14,207 nt of DNA from SAT2750 sp963581185 (GCA_963581185.1 CAUZOB010000131.1:1-14207), one strand, 5' to 3'. Shown: positions 1 to 7,411, numbered from the stretch's first letter. Notes: generated by a model not told the origin, from the letters alone. Numbers and translations are program-made.

Positions 1-1
1 G

Positions 2-1243
2 GCTGCAGTCTCAGCGCCATCGACGGGACTGGCCCAGTGGCAGACGCATGAAGTTCGACAGCTCAATGGCCAGGCCGGGCAAAGACGCCTTCCGGCGCGG
101 TTCCAGATTGTCACCGAGAGCTGGAACCGGGTGGTCGCGGTTCCCTACATGGTCAACATGCCGGAGAAGAATCGGCTGTTGATGCTGGTCGGGTGTGACT
201 ATCCCCACCGTGCCTTCGTCCTGACCAGCGACAACCGTGGAGCGACCTGGACAGATCCCCGGCCCGTCCGCGCCGACGACGATGGCAAGCCATCAATCGG
301 CATGGGAACGGCACTGGCATACCTGGGCAAGGGGAGACTGCTCTTTTACGAGGACGGCATCCTGGCAGCTGGTCCACCCTCTCGCTGGTTCAGTACCGAT
401 TATGGAAAAACCTGGGGTCACCCCGTGCCGATTGCACGCTCATCAGATGACAAGCCCTGGTACATCTGGGATCCACCGCTTGTTGATCGAGATCCCAGGA
501 CGGGAAAGATCATCCAGCTTGCCGAGACTGGCTACAGCCAGTCAGGGACAGACTCCCAGGCCTCGATTCGCTTTAGTACCGATCTGGGGAAGTCCTGGAG
601 CCGGTCAATCACGGTGCCCGAATGGCATGGCGCGAACGAGGTGAGCCTGATGCGCGCCGGTAACGGTGATTTACTGGCAGCCTGTCGAACCGACGTTCCG
701 GACCGGCTCGAGGGCAAGACCCTGGACCATTACGAAGGACTCGGGATCTCGATATCCAGGGACGACGGACGCACCTGGTCAGCGATCAAGATGCTCTACG
801 ATTACGGTCGCCACCACCCGTCGATGGTGCTGATGCGCAACCAGGATATCGTCATGACCTATGTCGTGAGACTGGGATATGTCGACGATCAGGACGGCTT
901 TCCGCAATTCGGTATCGAGGCGGTGGTTAGCCACGACCACGGATCCAGCTGGGATCTCGATCACCGCTACCTGTTACATGTCTGGTCAGGAAAACGAAAA
1001 GGGGAGTCCTACTGGTGGCCCAGCAGCCAGGCTACCTCCTCCACACTGTCTCGCGGTGGTTCAATTATCACCACTTTCGGAACCGGCTACCGTATCCAGG
1101 CCGGCAAGGAAAGTCCGCAGGCCCCCAGGGACGCTGGTTTGATCCAGTGGCGCCTGAGCCGGAAGCCAGGAAACGCCGACAGGGCAATCCGTGATGCGGC
1201 ATTCGACTCAGATCTGCGCAATGTTTTCGATCCGAAGCAGTAG
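2..1243 (+). CDS. Sialidase-like BNR/Asp-box beta-propeller protein (5' partial)
   Basis: The frame is open from base 2 to a TAG at 1241-1243, so the true start lies left of the window; the GTG at 131 is only the first start-like codon inside it. Five Asp-box motifs (S-x-D/N-x-G-x-x-W) are visible: SDNRGATW (227-250), STDYGKTW (392-415), STDLGKSW (575-598), SRDDGRTW (755-778) and SHDHGSSW (929-952). Asp-boxes at this spacing are typical of six-bladed sialidase/neuraminidase-fold propellers, which act on extracellular glycans. In planctomycetes such proteins are usually exported, but the signal peptide would be outside the window. Activity on sialic acid cannot be asserted, because many BNR proteins are non-catalytic or use other substrates and I did not identify the full arginine triad. 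Fold confidence is high; enzymatic role is uncertain. Confidence 0.85.
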   Translation, partial: AAVSAPSTGLAQWQTHEVRQLNGQAGQRRLPARFQIVTESWNRVVAVPYMVNMPEKNRLLMLVGCDYPHRAFVLTSDNRGATWTDPRPVRADDDGKPSIGMGTALAYLGKGRLLFYEDGILAAGPPSRWFSTDYGKTWGHPVPIARSSDDKPWYIWDPPLVDRDPRTGKIIQLAETGYSQSGTDSQASIRFSTDLGKSWSRSITVPEWHGANEVSLMRAGNGDLLAACRTDVPDRLEGKTLDHYEGLGISISRDDGRTWSAIKMLYDYGRHHPSMVLMRNQDIVMTYVVRLGYVDDQDGFPQFGIEAVVSHDHGSSWDLDHRYLLHVWSGKRKGESYWWPSSQATSSTLSRGGSIITTFGTGYRIQAGKESPQAPRDAGLIQWRLSRKPGNADRAIRDAAFDSDLRNVFDPKQ

Positions 1244-1347
1244 GCACGGCCAGCGGGGAGCGAGCCGTGTAGGGTTCGAGCTGATGCTGACAGCGATGGA
1301 CGGTTCGGCCTTATGCGATCTGCGACCAGCCAATTCTGCAAGCTCTC

Positions 1348-1371
1348 GTGACAGTGAATTCTGACTGTTAC
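1348..1371. other. Stem-loop downstream of the sialidase-like gene
   Basis: GTGACAGT (1348-1355) pairs with ACTGTTAC (1364-1371) across an 8-nt loop, giving an 8-bp stem with one G-U pair. It lies 105 nt after the sialidase stop and 128 nt before the merR start. No T-tract follows, so a classical rho-independent terminator is not supported. It may be a 3'-end structure or chance. Confidence 0.25.
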
Positions 1372-1464
1372 CCCAAACCCCAAATGCCGATAAGTCGCGT
1401 TTTTGAGGGTTTTCTCGTCAAAATGTCCGGCTAAAGAAAATCTCCCAAACCGCCGATTACCATA

Positions 1465-1490
1465 TTGACACTGTTATATAACACTGTAAG
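1465..1490 (+). promoter_or_regulatory. Probable promoter/operator of the merR-VIT-VWA unit
   Basis: A consensus TTGACA sits at 1465-1470. Overlapping it, 1468-1487 reads ACACTGTTATATAACACTGT, a 20-bp palindrome with only the 4th/17th base pair mismatched and a perfect 12-bp core TGTTATATAACA (1472-1483). The same bases also read as two ACACTGT direct repeats 13 bp apart. MerR-family regulators commonly bind dyads inside their own promoters, so an autoregulatory operator is a reasonable inference. A standard 17-bp-spaced -10 is not present: TGTAAG (1485-1490) would be 14 bp from TTGACA, and the TATATA core is too close. The exact transcription start is therefore unclear. Confidence 0.5.
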
Positions 1491-1491
1491 G
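1488..1491 (+). promoter_or_regulatory. Ribosome binding site choosing the merR start
   Basis: AAGG at 1488-1491 is 7 nt before the ATG at 1499 but only 1 nt before the ATG at 1493. The spacing favours 1499, giving a protein that begins MSSRYTIGEL, as MerR proteins usually do. Confidence 0.45.
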
Positions 1492-1498
1492 TATGGAC

Positions 1499-2158
1499 AT
1501 GAGCAGTCGATATACCATTGGCGAATTGAGTGAGCGTGTAGGTTGGGTCCTGTCGTTGACCGGTGCCGACCAGCAGGCATCGGGGCGAATCAAGGCGGTA
1601 CCCGACATCAGGACCCTGCGTTATTACACGACCCGTGGCCTGCTAGCTCCGGCAGAGGAGATGCAGGGCCGGACGGCCTATTATGGGCGCAGGCACCTGG
1701 TCCAGGCTGTTGCGATCAAGCGGTTGCAGGCGGCGGGCGAGTCGCTGGGGATGATCCAGCAGCGGATCATCGGGGCGACGGACAAGCAGCTCGAAAAGTG
1801 GGCCAGCATTCCTGACACCGTCTGGGATCAACTTGATCAAGCCATCCCGGATTCCCCCAGCAAGGATCACGATCAATTTCAAAGTGAGATGATGGAATCC
1901 CCTGCTGCAATGGAAGCGATCCAGCCGGCCTTTTGGAAATCGACTCCGACCGACGTTGTCCCGGACGCTCCGGGGCCCTCCGGCACGAGGGGTCAACTTG
2001 CCGTGCAGTGGGAACTGGCTCCCGGCATCCGCATTACCTGGGACGATGCCCAACAGGCCGAACTGGCTGGGCAGGACCCCGGCTGGCAAAGATCACTGGC
2101 AGACCTGGCACGCCACGCCGCACGCATCCGTCATCACTCAGGTGACGAGCTCGCCTGA
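1499..2158 (+). CDS. MerR-family transcriptional regulator with expanded winged-helix loop
   Basis: A 219-residue protein. The N-terminus carries the MerR DNA-binding signature: RYTIGELSERVG, then TLRYYTTRGLL, then YYGRRHLVQAVAIKRLQAAGESLGMIQQRI, matching the helix-turn-helix, wing and second helix pair. Compared with a usual MerR, about 19 extra residues (around WVLSLTGADQQASGRIKAVPD) lie between the first helix pair and the RTLRYY helix. The usual long dimerisation coiled coil is not obvious, and the C-terminal half (about residues 110-219) has no cysteine-based metal site or drug-binding domain I recognise. It starts just after a palindromic promoter and ends 58 nt before the VIT-VWA gene on the same strand, so it probably regulates itself and that gene (inference). 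The start at 1499 is chosen from RBS spacing; 1493 would add two residues. Confidence 0.85.
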   Translation: MSSRYTIGELSERVGWVLSLTGADQQASGRIKAVPDIRTLRYYTTRGLLAPAEEMQGRTAYYGRRHLVQAVAIKRLQAAGESLGMIQQRIIGATDKQLEKWASIPDTVWDQLDQAIPDSPSKDHDQFQSEMMESPAAMEAIQPAFWKSTPTDVVPDAPGPSGTRGQLAVQWELAPGIRITWDDAQQAELAGQDPGWQRSLADLARHAARIRHHSGDELA

Positions 2159-2206
2159 GTTGACCAGTAGACCACATAAAAGACCTGGTATCGAACAACA
2201 GAAAAT

Positions 2207-2210
2207 GGAG
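2207..2210 (+). promoter_or_regulatory. Ribosome binding site choosing the VIT-VWA start
   Basis: GGAG at 2207-2210 lies 6 nt before the ATG at 2217. The same frame is open further upstream inside merR (to 1956) and has another ATG at 2205, but only 2217 has a well-placed site. Confidence 0.55.
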
Positions 2211-2216
2211 AAACCA

Positions 2217-4748
2217 ATGATCACGCAACAAGCACTTCCACTATATGACGCTCCTCTTTCGACGACTGATACGACTGGATTCGGTGCCCTGGAAACCGAG
2301 TCCGTGGGCTGTCTCCCATTGACCGCTATGGATGTCCGCTCACACGTCTCGGGTCTCTGGTACAGGACCCGCGTCGAGCAGAGTTACTGCAATACCACCG
2401 ACCAGCCTATCGAGGCGACCTATATCTTCCCCTTGCCCGACCGTGCCGCGGTGCATACCTGTGTATTACATGTTGGTGAGCGACGGGTGGAGGCCGAGCT
2501 CAAGGAGCGATCGGCGGCCCGGGCTGACTATGACGAGGCGATCGCTGCAGGTCATCGTGCGGCGATTGCTGAGGAGGATCGCAGCGGCGTTTTCAGTCTG
2601 CGTGCCGGTAATATCCCCGCGGGAGAAACCGTGCGGGTTGAGTTCGAGATGGTGGGACCGCTGGAGATCGACAGCGGCGAGGCAACATTTCGGTTTCCGC
2701 TGGTCGTTGCCCCCCGCTACGTTCCTGGTAAGGGTCTGGAAGGTGTTCCGGTTGGCGGCGGTATCGCCCAGGACACCAACCAGGTGCCTGATGCCTCACG
2801 AGTGACCCCGCCAGTCCTGCTACCTGGCTTTCCCAACCCCGTGGCCCTCTCGCTGGAGGTAACGATTGACCCGGCCGGTCTTGAACCTGCCCCGGGTGCC
2901 TGGCGTGAGGATATGACCTGCTCCTTGCACTCAGTCGTCAGCGAGTCCGGTCCACCGTGGAGGGTCTGCCTGGAGCCCGGCGAACGACTCAATCGAGATT
3001 TCCTGCTCCGTTTCCCGATCACCGGCGAGGTACTCGGCAGCAGCCTGCAGGTCTCCCCGGCGACCGCGACAAGTTCCGGGACACTGGCCGTGACGCTGAC
3101 CCCGGACCAGGTCGACGCTGAATCGGGGCTCGTGCCACGTGACGTCGTGGTACTGCTGGATCGCTCGGGCAGCATGGGCGGCTGGAAAATGGTCGCGGCT
3201 CGCCGTGCTGCCGGCCGGCTGATCGACAGCCTGGGTGACGACGACCGTTTCGGAGTGATAGCCTTTGACAGCGTGGTCGAAAGCGACATCGAGGATCTGC
3301 AGCCGGCAACTGACCGGAATCGCTTCGCTGCCGTCAGCTGGCTGTCGGGCCTTGAGGCTCGCGGCGGAACCGAGATGGGTGAGGCGTTTGGACAGGCGGC
3401 TCGATGGCTTGGTGAAACGACCGATCGCGATCGGATTATCGTGCTGGTCACCGACGGCCAGGTGGCCGGCGAGGACATAGTGTTGCAGCAATTGAAAGAG
3501 GCATCCGCGAGCCGGATGCCGCGCATCTTTTCCGTCGGTATCGACCAGGCGGTCAACGCCGGCTTTCTGCGTCGGTTGGCCGACCTCGGTGGTGGCCTCT
3601 GTGAGCTGGTTGAAAGCGAGGATCGGCTGGACGAGGTGATGGACCGTATTGCTCGCCGGCTTCAACCACCGCGGCTGACCGAGCTCTCGATTGAGTCTGA
3701 CGATCTGGCATGGGAGCCCTCGAGCATGGTGCCATCCCGGCTGCCTGACCTGTTCCCGGGTCGCCCGGTCACGATCCTGGCCCGCCACAGCGAGACCGCT
3801 GGCCCAAGCCAGGTTCGCGTTTGTGGCCGTCGTCCGGACGGTTCAACCTGGACAACCACGTTGACCAATTCGCCGGGTGATACGTCAACGCTGGCGAGTG
3901 CCTGGGGCCGCTTTCGTGTGCGTGAACTCGAGGACCGCGTGGCAGCCGGAATTGTCGACGATGTCGACGAACTCCAGCAGGAGATCGTAAGAGTGTCGCT
4001 CGAGAGTGGTGTCTTGAGTCGTTACACGGCGTTTGTTGCGGTCGACGAATCCGAGCTTATCAACAGCGAGGCGCCGCCCCTGGAAATCACTCAAGCGGTG
4101 GAAATGGCAGCCGGATGGGCAGCCCCATGTGCAGATATGTCGCCGAGTTTTTGCAACCAGATGGAATCAGCGGATCTGCGGTGTGATGCCGGACCTCCTT
4201 CAGGTCCTGCTGCATTCAAAGTCGAGGTTTTGTCGAGGGACTTGTTTTCGTTCCGGGACGAGGGAGATATTCCAGCGCCTGATCCCGCTGATCCCGCTGA
4301 GCCAGATGCTGAGGAAGGCGAGCGACGCGTGCGTAAGGAAAGAGAGCGACTCGAGGCAGGGCTGATGAACTTGATCGAAGGAATCCAAAGACTCGAGAGG
4401 TTCCAGGCGGAGTTCAAGAAGCAGTCGGCGAAGCTGTCCCATGACGACCTGATTGAGACAATGGCTAACTTTACTGAGGAACTCTTGGAGCTTTTGGAGC
4501 TGTCGAGAATGGCCTTTCATTCGACAAAGTCCGATATTGTGGCCGATCACATCGAGGAGTTTTTCAGAGAGACGACTGCGTACCTCGAGTGGTTACGCCT
4601 ACCGGAAGGAAGGCCCGCACCGTTTGCAACACATAACGAATGGTTCGAGAGAGCAGCACAGCTGTTGCACAGGGCTGCGGCAGATTGTCGAGACGTGCTG
4701 ATGGAAACGGAGCGGGTTCTGGATGAGTTGCGGCATGAGTTGTCCTGA
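2217..4748 (+). CDS. VIT and VWA domain protein with helical C-terminal tail
   Basis: An 843-residue protein without a signal peptide or membrane segment, so probably cytosolic. Residues about 30-160 form a VIT domain (for example TRVEQSYCN, ATYIFPLPDRAAVH, YDEAIAAGHRA, GNIPAGE, FPLVVAPRYVPG). Residues about 310-480 form a VWA domain with a complete MIDAS: D315-R-S317-G-S319, T385 in GGTEM and D413 in VTDGQ. It should therefore bind a divalent metal and a protein ligand. Residues about 480-625 match the usual post-VWA part of inter-alpha-trypsin-inhibitor-like bacterial proteins (FPGRPV; VLSRYTAFVAVDESE). The last ~140 residues (702-843) are charged and strongly helical, beginning ERRVRKERERLEAG, and look like coiled coils or a helical bundle. 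This tail is not part of the common VIT-VWA architecture. The gene follows merR by 58 nt and is probably co-transcribed with it. The partner and process are unknown. Antisense frames across it are shadows. Confidence 0.9.
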   Translation: MITQQALPLYDAPLSTTDTTGFGALETESVGCLPLTAMDVRSHVSGLWYRTRVEQSYCNTTDQPIEATYIFPLPDRAAVHTCVLHVGERRVEAELKERSAARADYDEAIAAGHRAAIAEEDRSGVFSLRAGNIPAGETVRVEFEMVGPLEIDSGEATFRFPLVVAPRYVPGKGLEGVPVGGGIAQDTNQVPDASRVTPPVLLPGFPNPVALSLEVTIDPAGLEPAPGAWREDMTCSLHSVVSESGPPWRVCLEPGERLNRDFLLRFPITGEVLGSSLQVSPATATSSGTLAVTLTPDQVDAESGLVPRDVVVLLDRSGSMGGWKMVAARRAAGRLIDSLGDDDRFGVIAFDSVVESDIEDLQPATDRNRFAAVSWLSGLEARGGTEMGEAFGQAARWLGETTDRDRIIVLVTDGQVAGEDIVLQQLKEASASRMPRIFSVGIDQAVNAGFLRRLADLGGGLCELVESEDRLDEVMDRIARRLQPPRLTELSIESDDLAWEPSSMVPSRLPDLFPGRPVTILARHSETAGPSQVRVCGRRPDGSTWTTTLTNSPGDTSTLASAWGRFRVRELEDRVAAGIVDDVDELQQEIVRVSLESGVLSRYTAFVAVDESELINSEAPPLEITQAVEMAAGWAAPCADMSPSFCNQMESADLRCDAGPPSGPAAFKVEVLSRDLFSFRDEGDIPAPDPADPAEPDAEEGERRVRKERERLEAGLMNLIEGIQRLERFQAEFKKQSAKLSHDDLIETMANFTEELLELLELSRMAFHSTKSDIVADHIEEFFRETTAYLEWLRLPEGRPAPFATHNEWFERAAQLLHRAAADCRDVLMETERVLDELRHELS

Positions 4749-4782
4749 ACCGATCCAGAGAGAGATTGAAGGCAGGACAGGG

Positions 4783-4805
4783 ATGAAATCGATCGCTGAT
4801 TTCAT
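4783..4805 (+). terminator. Stem-loop after the VIT-VWA gene (weak terminator candidate)
   Basis: ATGAAATC (4783-4790) is perfectly complementary to GATTTCAT (4798-4805) with a 7-nt loop, 35 nt after the VIT-VWA stop. The stem is AT-rich and is not followed by a T-run, so termination is only a possibility. Confidence 0.3.
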
Positions 4806-4913
4806 TGGGTCATCACATAGAGCTGCATGAGAGGTCTAGGTTCGGCCCCAAGGGGGGATAGAATATCAACGTGGCAGAACCCGCACATTAACCGCTGTTT
4901 TTGGAAGAACAAC

Positions 4914-6086
4914 ATGAGAAACACCATCCTCTTGATCGCAATAGCTGTCTTCACGTCATCCGCAGGCGCTGCGGACAAGGAATTTCAGCCGCTCTTCGAC
5001 GGTACATCGCTTGAGGGCTGGACATCGACACCGGGCGGTACGTGGAAGGTCGACGATGGTGCAATTGTTGGCACCAGCCCGAAAAGTGAACGTCGGCATG
5101 GCATCTTGCTGACGGACCGGCAATTTTCGGATTTCGTGGTGAAAGCCAGGTTCCGTGTGATCTCAGGTGACAGTGGCTTTTACTTTCGCGCAGAGCGAGT
5201 GAAAAGTGGGGTGGGAGTGAACGGTTTCCAGGTGGAGGTGGACGAGTCACAACAGACAGGTGGCCTCTATGAAACCGGCGGCCGGGCCTGGGTGCAACAG
5301 CCGACAGCCGGGGCGATCGAGAAACGCGGTTACAAGCGAGGTGCATGGACCGAGCTGGAACTGACTGCCATTGGTGGCCATATCGTGGTCAAGATCAACG
5401 GCGTTGTTTCCTCGGAACTGAAGGATGACAAGGGACGACGAAAGGGCCACATCGGCCTTCAGCTCCACGGCGGCCAGGAGATGCACGTGGAGTTCCGTGA
5501 CATTGTGATCAAAGAGCTTCCTGACGAATCCGGGTTTGTGAAAATGTTCAATGGGAAGGACCTGGCCGGTTGGAACACGACTGGTAACTGGGTCGTGGAA
5601 AAGGGGAACATCGTCACCTTGAAACCAAGACCGGGTGAAACGGGATGGACCCGCTACAAGGATTACCTGACCACCGAACGCCTGTATGGCAACTTCGTCC
5701 TGGACCTGGAGTTCAAGTTCAACGCCAAGGGCAACTCCGGTGTCTTCATGCGAGTTGGCGACCTGAAAGATCATGTGAAAAGTGGTTTTGAAGTGCAGAT
5801 CCTTGACACGCATGGCAAGACGAAATTTGGTGCCCATGACTGTGGCGGAGTAATCAGTGCATCGGCACCATCAAAGATGATGGTGAAACCTGCTGGAGAG
5901 TGGAATCGATATACCATCACCTTGAAAGATGATCGCCTGCAGGTTGTTCTTAATGGCGAGCAAATCCAGGATCTCGACTTGAGTACATCGCCCTTGAAGG
6001 ACCGGCCAGCGAAGGGGTACATCAGCTTCCAGGACGAAGCAAAGAGAATCTGGTATCGCAGCGTCCGCATCAAAGAGCTGGATTAG
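4914..6086 (+). CDS. Secreted tandem DUF1080 (3-keto-disaccharide hydrolase family) protein
   Basis: A 390-residue protein with a signal peptide (MRNTILLIAIAVFTSSAGA, cleavage likely before AD, near residue 21). Two DUF1080 (PF06439) domains follow. The first runs about residues 24-203, starting FQPLFDGTSLEGW, with SGFYFRAE and GFQVEVDE. The second runs about 207-390, starting FVKMFNGKDLAGW, with NSGVFMRVG, GFEVQILD and GEWNRYTITLKDDRLQVVLNG. The family has a concanavalin/laminin-G-like sandwich, some members act on 3-keto-glycosides, and it is greatly expanded in planctomycetes. Both halves keep the FDG/FNG-x-x-L-x-GW opening, consistent with internal duplication. The start at 4914 has GGAAG (4903-4907) 6 nt upstream and gives a clean signal peptide; the upstream in-frame ATG at 4827 would bury it. 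Substrate is unknown. Confidence 0.88.
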   Translation: MRNTILLIAIAVFTSSAGAADKEFQPLFDGTSLEGWTSTPGGTWKVDDGAIVGTSPKSERRHGILLTDRQFSDFVVKARFRVISGDSGFYFRAERVKSGVGVNGFQVEVDESQQTGGLYETGGRAWVQQPTAGAIEKRGYKRGAWTELELTAIGGHIVVKINGVVSSELKDDKGRRKGHIGLQLHGGQEMHVEFRDIVIKELPDESGFVKMFNGKDLAGWNTTGNWVVEKGNIVTLKPRPGETGWTRYKDYLTTERLYGNFVLDLEFKFNAKGNSGVFMRVGDLKDHVKSGFEVQILDTHGKTKFGAHDCGGVISASAPSKMMVKPAGEWNRYTITLKDDRLQVVLNGEQIQDLDLSTSPLKDRPAKGYISFQDEAKRIWYRSVRIKELD

Positions 6087-6111
6087 GTGCTCTTCCGGGA
6101 AAATCAGAGAA

Positions 6112-6142
6112 CGATTACCCGCAGGATTGTTGCCAGTAATCG
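6112..6142. terminator. Stem-loop between convergent genes (candidate bidirectional terminator)
   Basis: CGATTAC (6112-6118) pairs perfectly with GTAATCG (6136-6142) across a 17-nt loop. It lies in the 62-nt gap between the DUF1080 stop (6086) and the end of the oppositely oriented ppiC-like gene (6149). The position suits a shared terminator, but the loop is long and no T-tract is present on either strand. Confidence 0.3.
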
Positions 6143-6148
6143 GCCCGC

Positions 6149-6430
6149 TCACTCGGTCCGCTCGGTGATGTCGATTAGGTGATACCCAAACTGGGTCTTT
6201 ACAGGCCCGTGAACCTGGTTCACCTCGGCACTGAACACAACCCGGTCAAACTCGGGTACCATCTGGCCCGGCGAGAATTCACCCAGGGCTCCCCCCTCCT
6301 GGCCTGATGGACAGAGCGAATGCTCCATCGCCACTTCTTCAAAACTGGTGCCGCCCTCGATCTGCTGCTTGAGCGACTCACAGAATGCTTCGTCCTCAAC
6401 CAGGATATGCCGCGCGTGTGCTCGTGCCAT
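6149..6430 (-). CDS. ppiC: PpiC-type parvulin peptidyl-prolyl isomerase
   Basis: A 93-residue single-domain rotamase, essentially the length of E. coli PpiC. Family landmarks run in order: ARHILVEDE near the N-terminus, SFEEVAMEHSLCPSG, GGALGEFSPGQMVPEFDRVVF, then TQFGYHLIDI at the C-terminus. No signal peptide or membrane anchor is present, so it is probably a cytosolic cis-trans prolyl isomerase. I place the start at 6430 (MARAHARHILV) by family length; an in-frame ATG at 6442 would add MQTD. The AAGG on this strand abuts the 6442 start directly and is about 12 nt from the 6430 start, so ribosome-site evidence does not settle it. It sits 118 nt downstream of the zinc-ribbon gene on the same strand. 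Confidence 0.88.
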   Translation of the reverse strand: MARAHARHILVEDEAFCESLKQQIEGGTSFEEVAMEHSLCPSGQEGGALGEFSPGQMVPEFDRVVFSAEVNQVHGPVKTQFGYHLIDITERTE

Positions 6431-6548
6431 GTCTGTCTGCATCCTTCATTCGATTAATTTGGAAGCTGCAGTGTAATCAGATCATCAGAAAAGAGGGAGC
6501 GACCGGAAAAAAACTTTGCCGACGTACCATCTCCTGGCCGACACGATA

Positions 6549-6968
6549 CTAGCGAAATCGGCTTGCGAGTCGGCGGACGAAAGCCAGCACACCGGGTGAG
6601 TGTAACTTGTCGTCCATCTCCTTCTTGTCTTCCAGCAGCGAGTCAAGTTCACGATCGTCCAGCCAGATTCCGTGACAGGAAGGACAATGATCAACCTTGA
6701 CTGGCTTGACGTATGAGATGTGATGAGCCATCAGTCCCACGTCGTCACAGGCTGGGCAACGCATGTAGGCGTCCGTGGTACCCTGCTCGGTTTCCGGATT
6801 GCCGTACTGCTCTTCCAGGTCTTCTTCAATCCCCTGTTCCCCAGAGGATCTTAATCGCTGCAGCTCACCATGATCCAGCCAGATGCCATCACACTCGTGG
6901 CACTTGTCGATCGCAATTGTATCGACCTGGATCCTCGAAAGTTCCGTTCCATCGCCTGGGCATTTCAT
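6549..6968 (-). CDS. Double TFIIB-type zinc-ribbon protein
   Basis: A 139-residue protein with two zf-TFIIB-like ribbons (PF13453). The second is complete: C71-P-A-C74 and C95-P-S-C98, followed by HGIWLDDREL. The first has C3 and the pair C23-H-E-C26 followed by DGIWLDHGEL, but the expected second Cys of the first knuckle is Asp6 (CPGD). This CP-x-D start occurs in other members as I recall them and may still bind zinc or have lost it. An acidic linker (about residues 44-66) joins the ribbons, and the C-terminus is basic (RRLASRFR). The family is usually of unknown function; nucleic-acid or protein binding is a guess. The start at 6968 has AGGAG (6977-6981 on this strand) 8 nt upstream. Confidence 0.85.
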   Translation of the reverse strand: MKCPGDGTELSRIQVDTIAIDKCHECDGIWLDHGELQRLRSSGEQGIEEDLEEQYGNPETEQGTTDAYMRCPACDDVGLMAHHISYVKPVKVDHCPSCHGIWLDDRELDSLLEDKKEMDDKLHSPGVLAFVRRLASRFR

Positions 6969-7021
6969 CCGGATAGCTCCTCTGGCCTCGACAGCAGGAT
7001 CTGCCCGCCGCCTGGCAGCGG

Positions 7022-7035
7022 GATTGTTAACAATC
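7022..7035. promoter_or_regulatory. Perfect 14-bp palindrome upstream of the zinc-ribbon gene
   Basis: GATTGTTAACAATC reads identically on both strands. It lies 54-67 bp upstream of the zinc-ribbon start and 39 bp after the GIY-YIG stop. With no loop it is a poor RNA hairpin but a plausible dimeric-regulator site. I see no clear -35/-10 pair around it. Confidence 0.35.
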
Positions 7036-7073
7036 TAGCAGGCTTTGCGGGTCGGGTCTGTATTCTTGTGTCG

Positions 7074-7409
7074 TCAGGACAACGACTGAATGAGCTGCAG
7101 CTTGGCTTTTCGTGAGAGTGCTTTGATTGCCAGTTCTCGCTTCAAAGCTGCACTGCGTGTCAGCTGTTGCTCCTGGTATGCCAGCTCAACCGGAAGCCGA
7201 CTGCGTGTATAGCGTGAGGCTGTGCCGGCATTGTGCTGAGCAAGCCGACGCTCCAGGTCCTTGGTGATACCGGTGTAGAGCGAACCATCGGCACAGCAGA
7301 CGATGTAGACATTCCATGGCTCGTCAGGTTGTGTTGATGGTGTGATGATGGTGGGCCGCGAAAGAGGACAGGCAGGTGAAGCTGCGATCACAATTGTCTG
7401 CAGCAGCAA
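7074..7409 (-). CDS. GIY-YIG nuclease-superfamily protein, UPF0213-like
   Basis: Up to 111 residues. The GIY-YIG core is clear: WNVYIVCCADGSLYTGITKD gives the VYI...YTG strands, DLERRLAQHN contains the conserved arginine, and LKRELAIKALSRKAKLQLI has the conserved glutamate helix of small UPF0213/YhbQ-type proteins. These are single-domain putative structure-specific nucleases of poorly known role. No ATG exists in frame. The furthest start is a TTG at 7409, only 2 nt after the propeller gene's stop, which suggests translational coupling; a GTG at 7391 is an alternative. With the TTG start, about 32 residues precede the core, more than the family usually has, so the N-terminus is uncertain. 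Confidence 0.8.
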   Translation of the reverse strand: MLLQTIVIAASPACPLSRPTIITPSTQPDEPWNVYIVCCADGSLYTGITKDLERRLAQHNAGTASRYTRSRLPVELAYQEQQLTRSAALKRELAIKALSRKAKLQLIQSLS

Positions 7410-7411
7410 CG

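Noticed and set aside
1956..2216. In-frame upstream extension of the VIT-VWA reading frame inside merR
   Set aside because: It overlaps the well-supported MerR coding sequence in another frame, lacks a ribosome site, and the VIT domain starts cleanly after the ATG at 2217.
2717..3788. Long antisense open frames under the VIT-VWA gene
   Set aside because: They have low-complexity Ser/Arg/Pro-rich or unstructured translations with no recognisable domain, and lie opposite a strongly supported gene.
4827..4913. Upstream start for the DUF1080 gene
   Set aside because: It would place a non-signal stretch before a clear signal peptide; the ATG at 4914 has the better ribosome site.
5247..5837. Antisense 196-residue frame under the DUF1080 gene
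   Set aside because: It lies wholly inside the DUF1080 coding region and shows no domain or start context.
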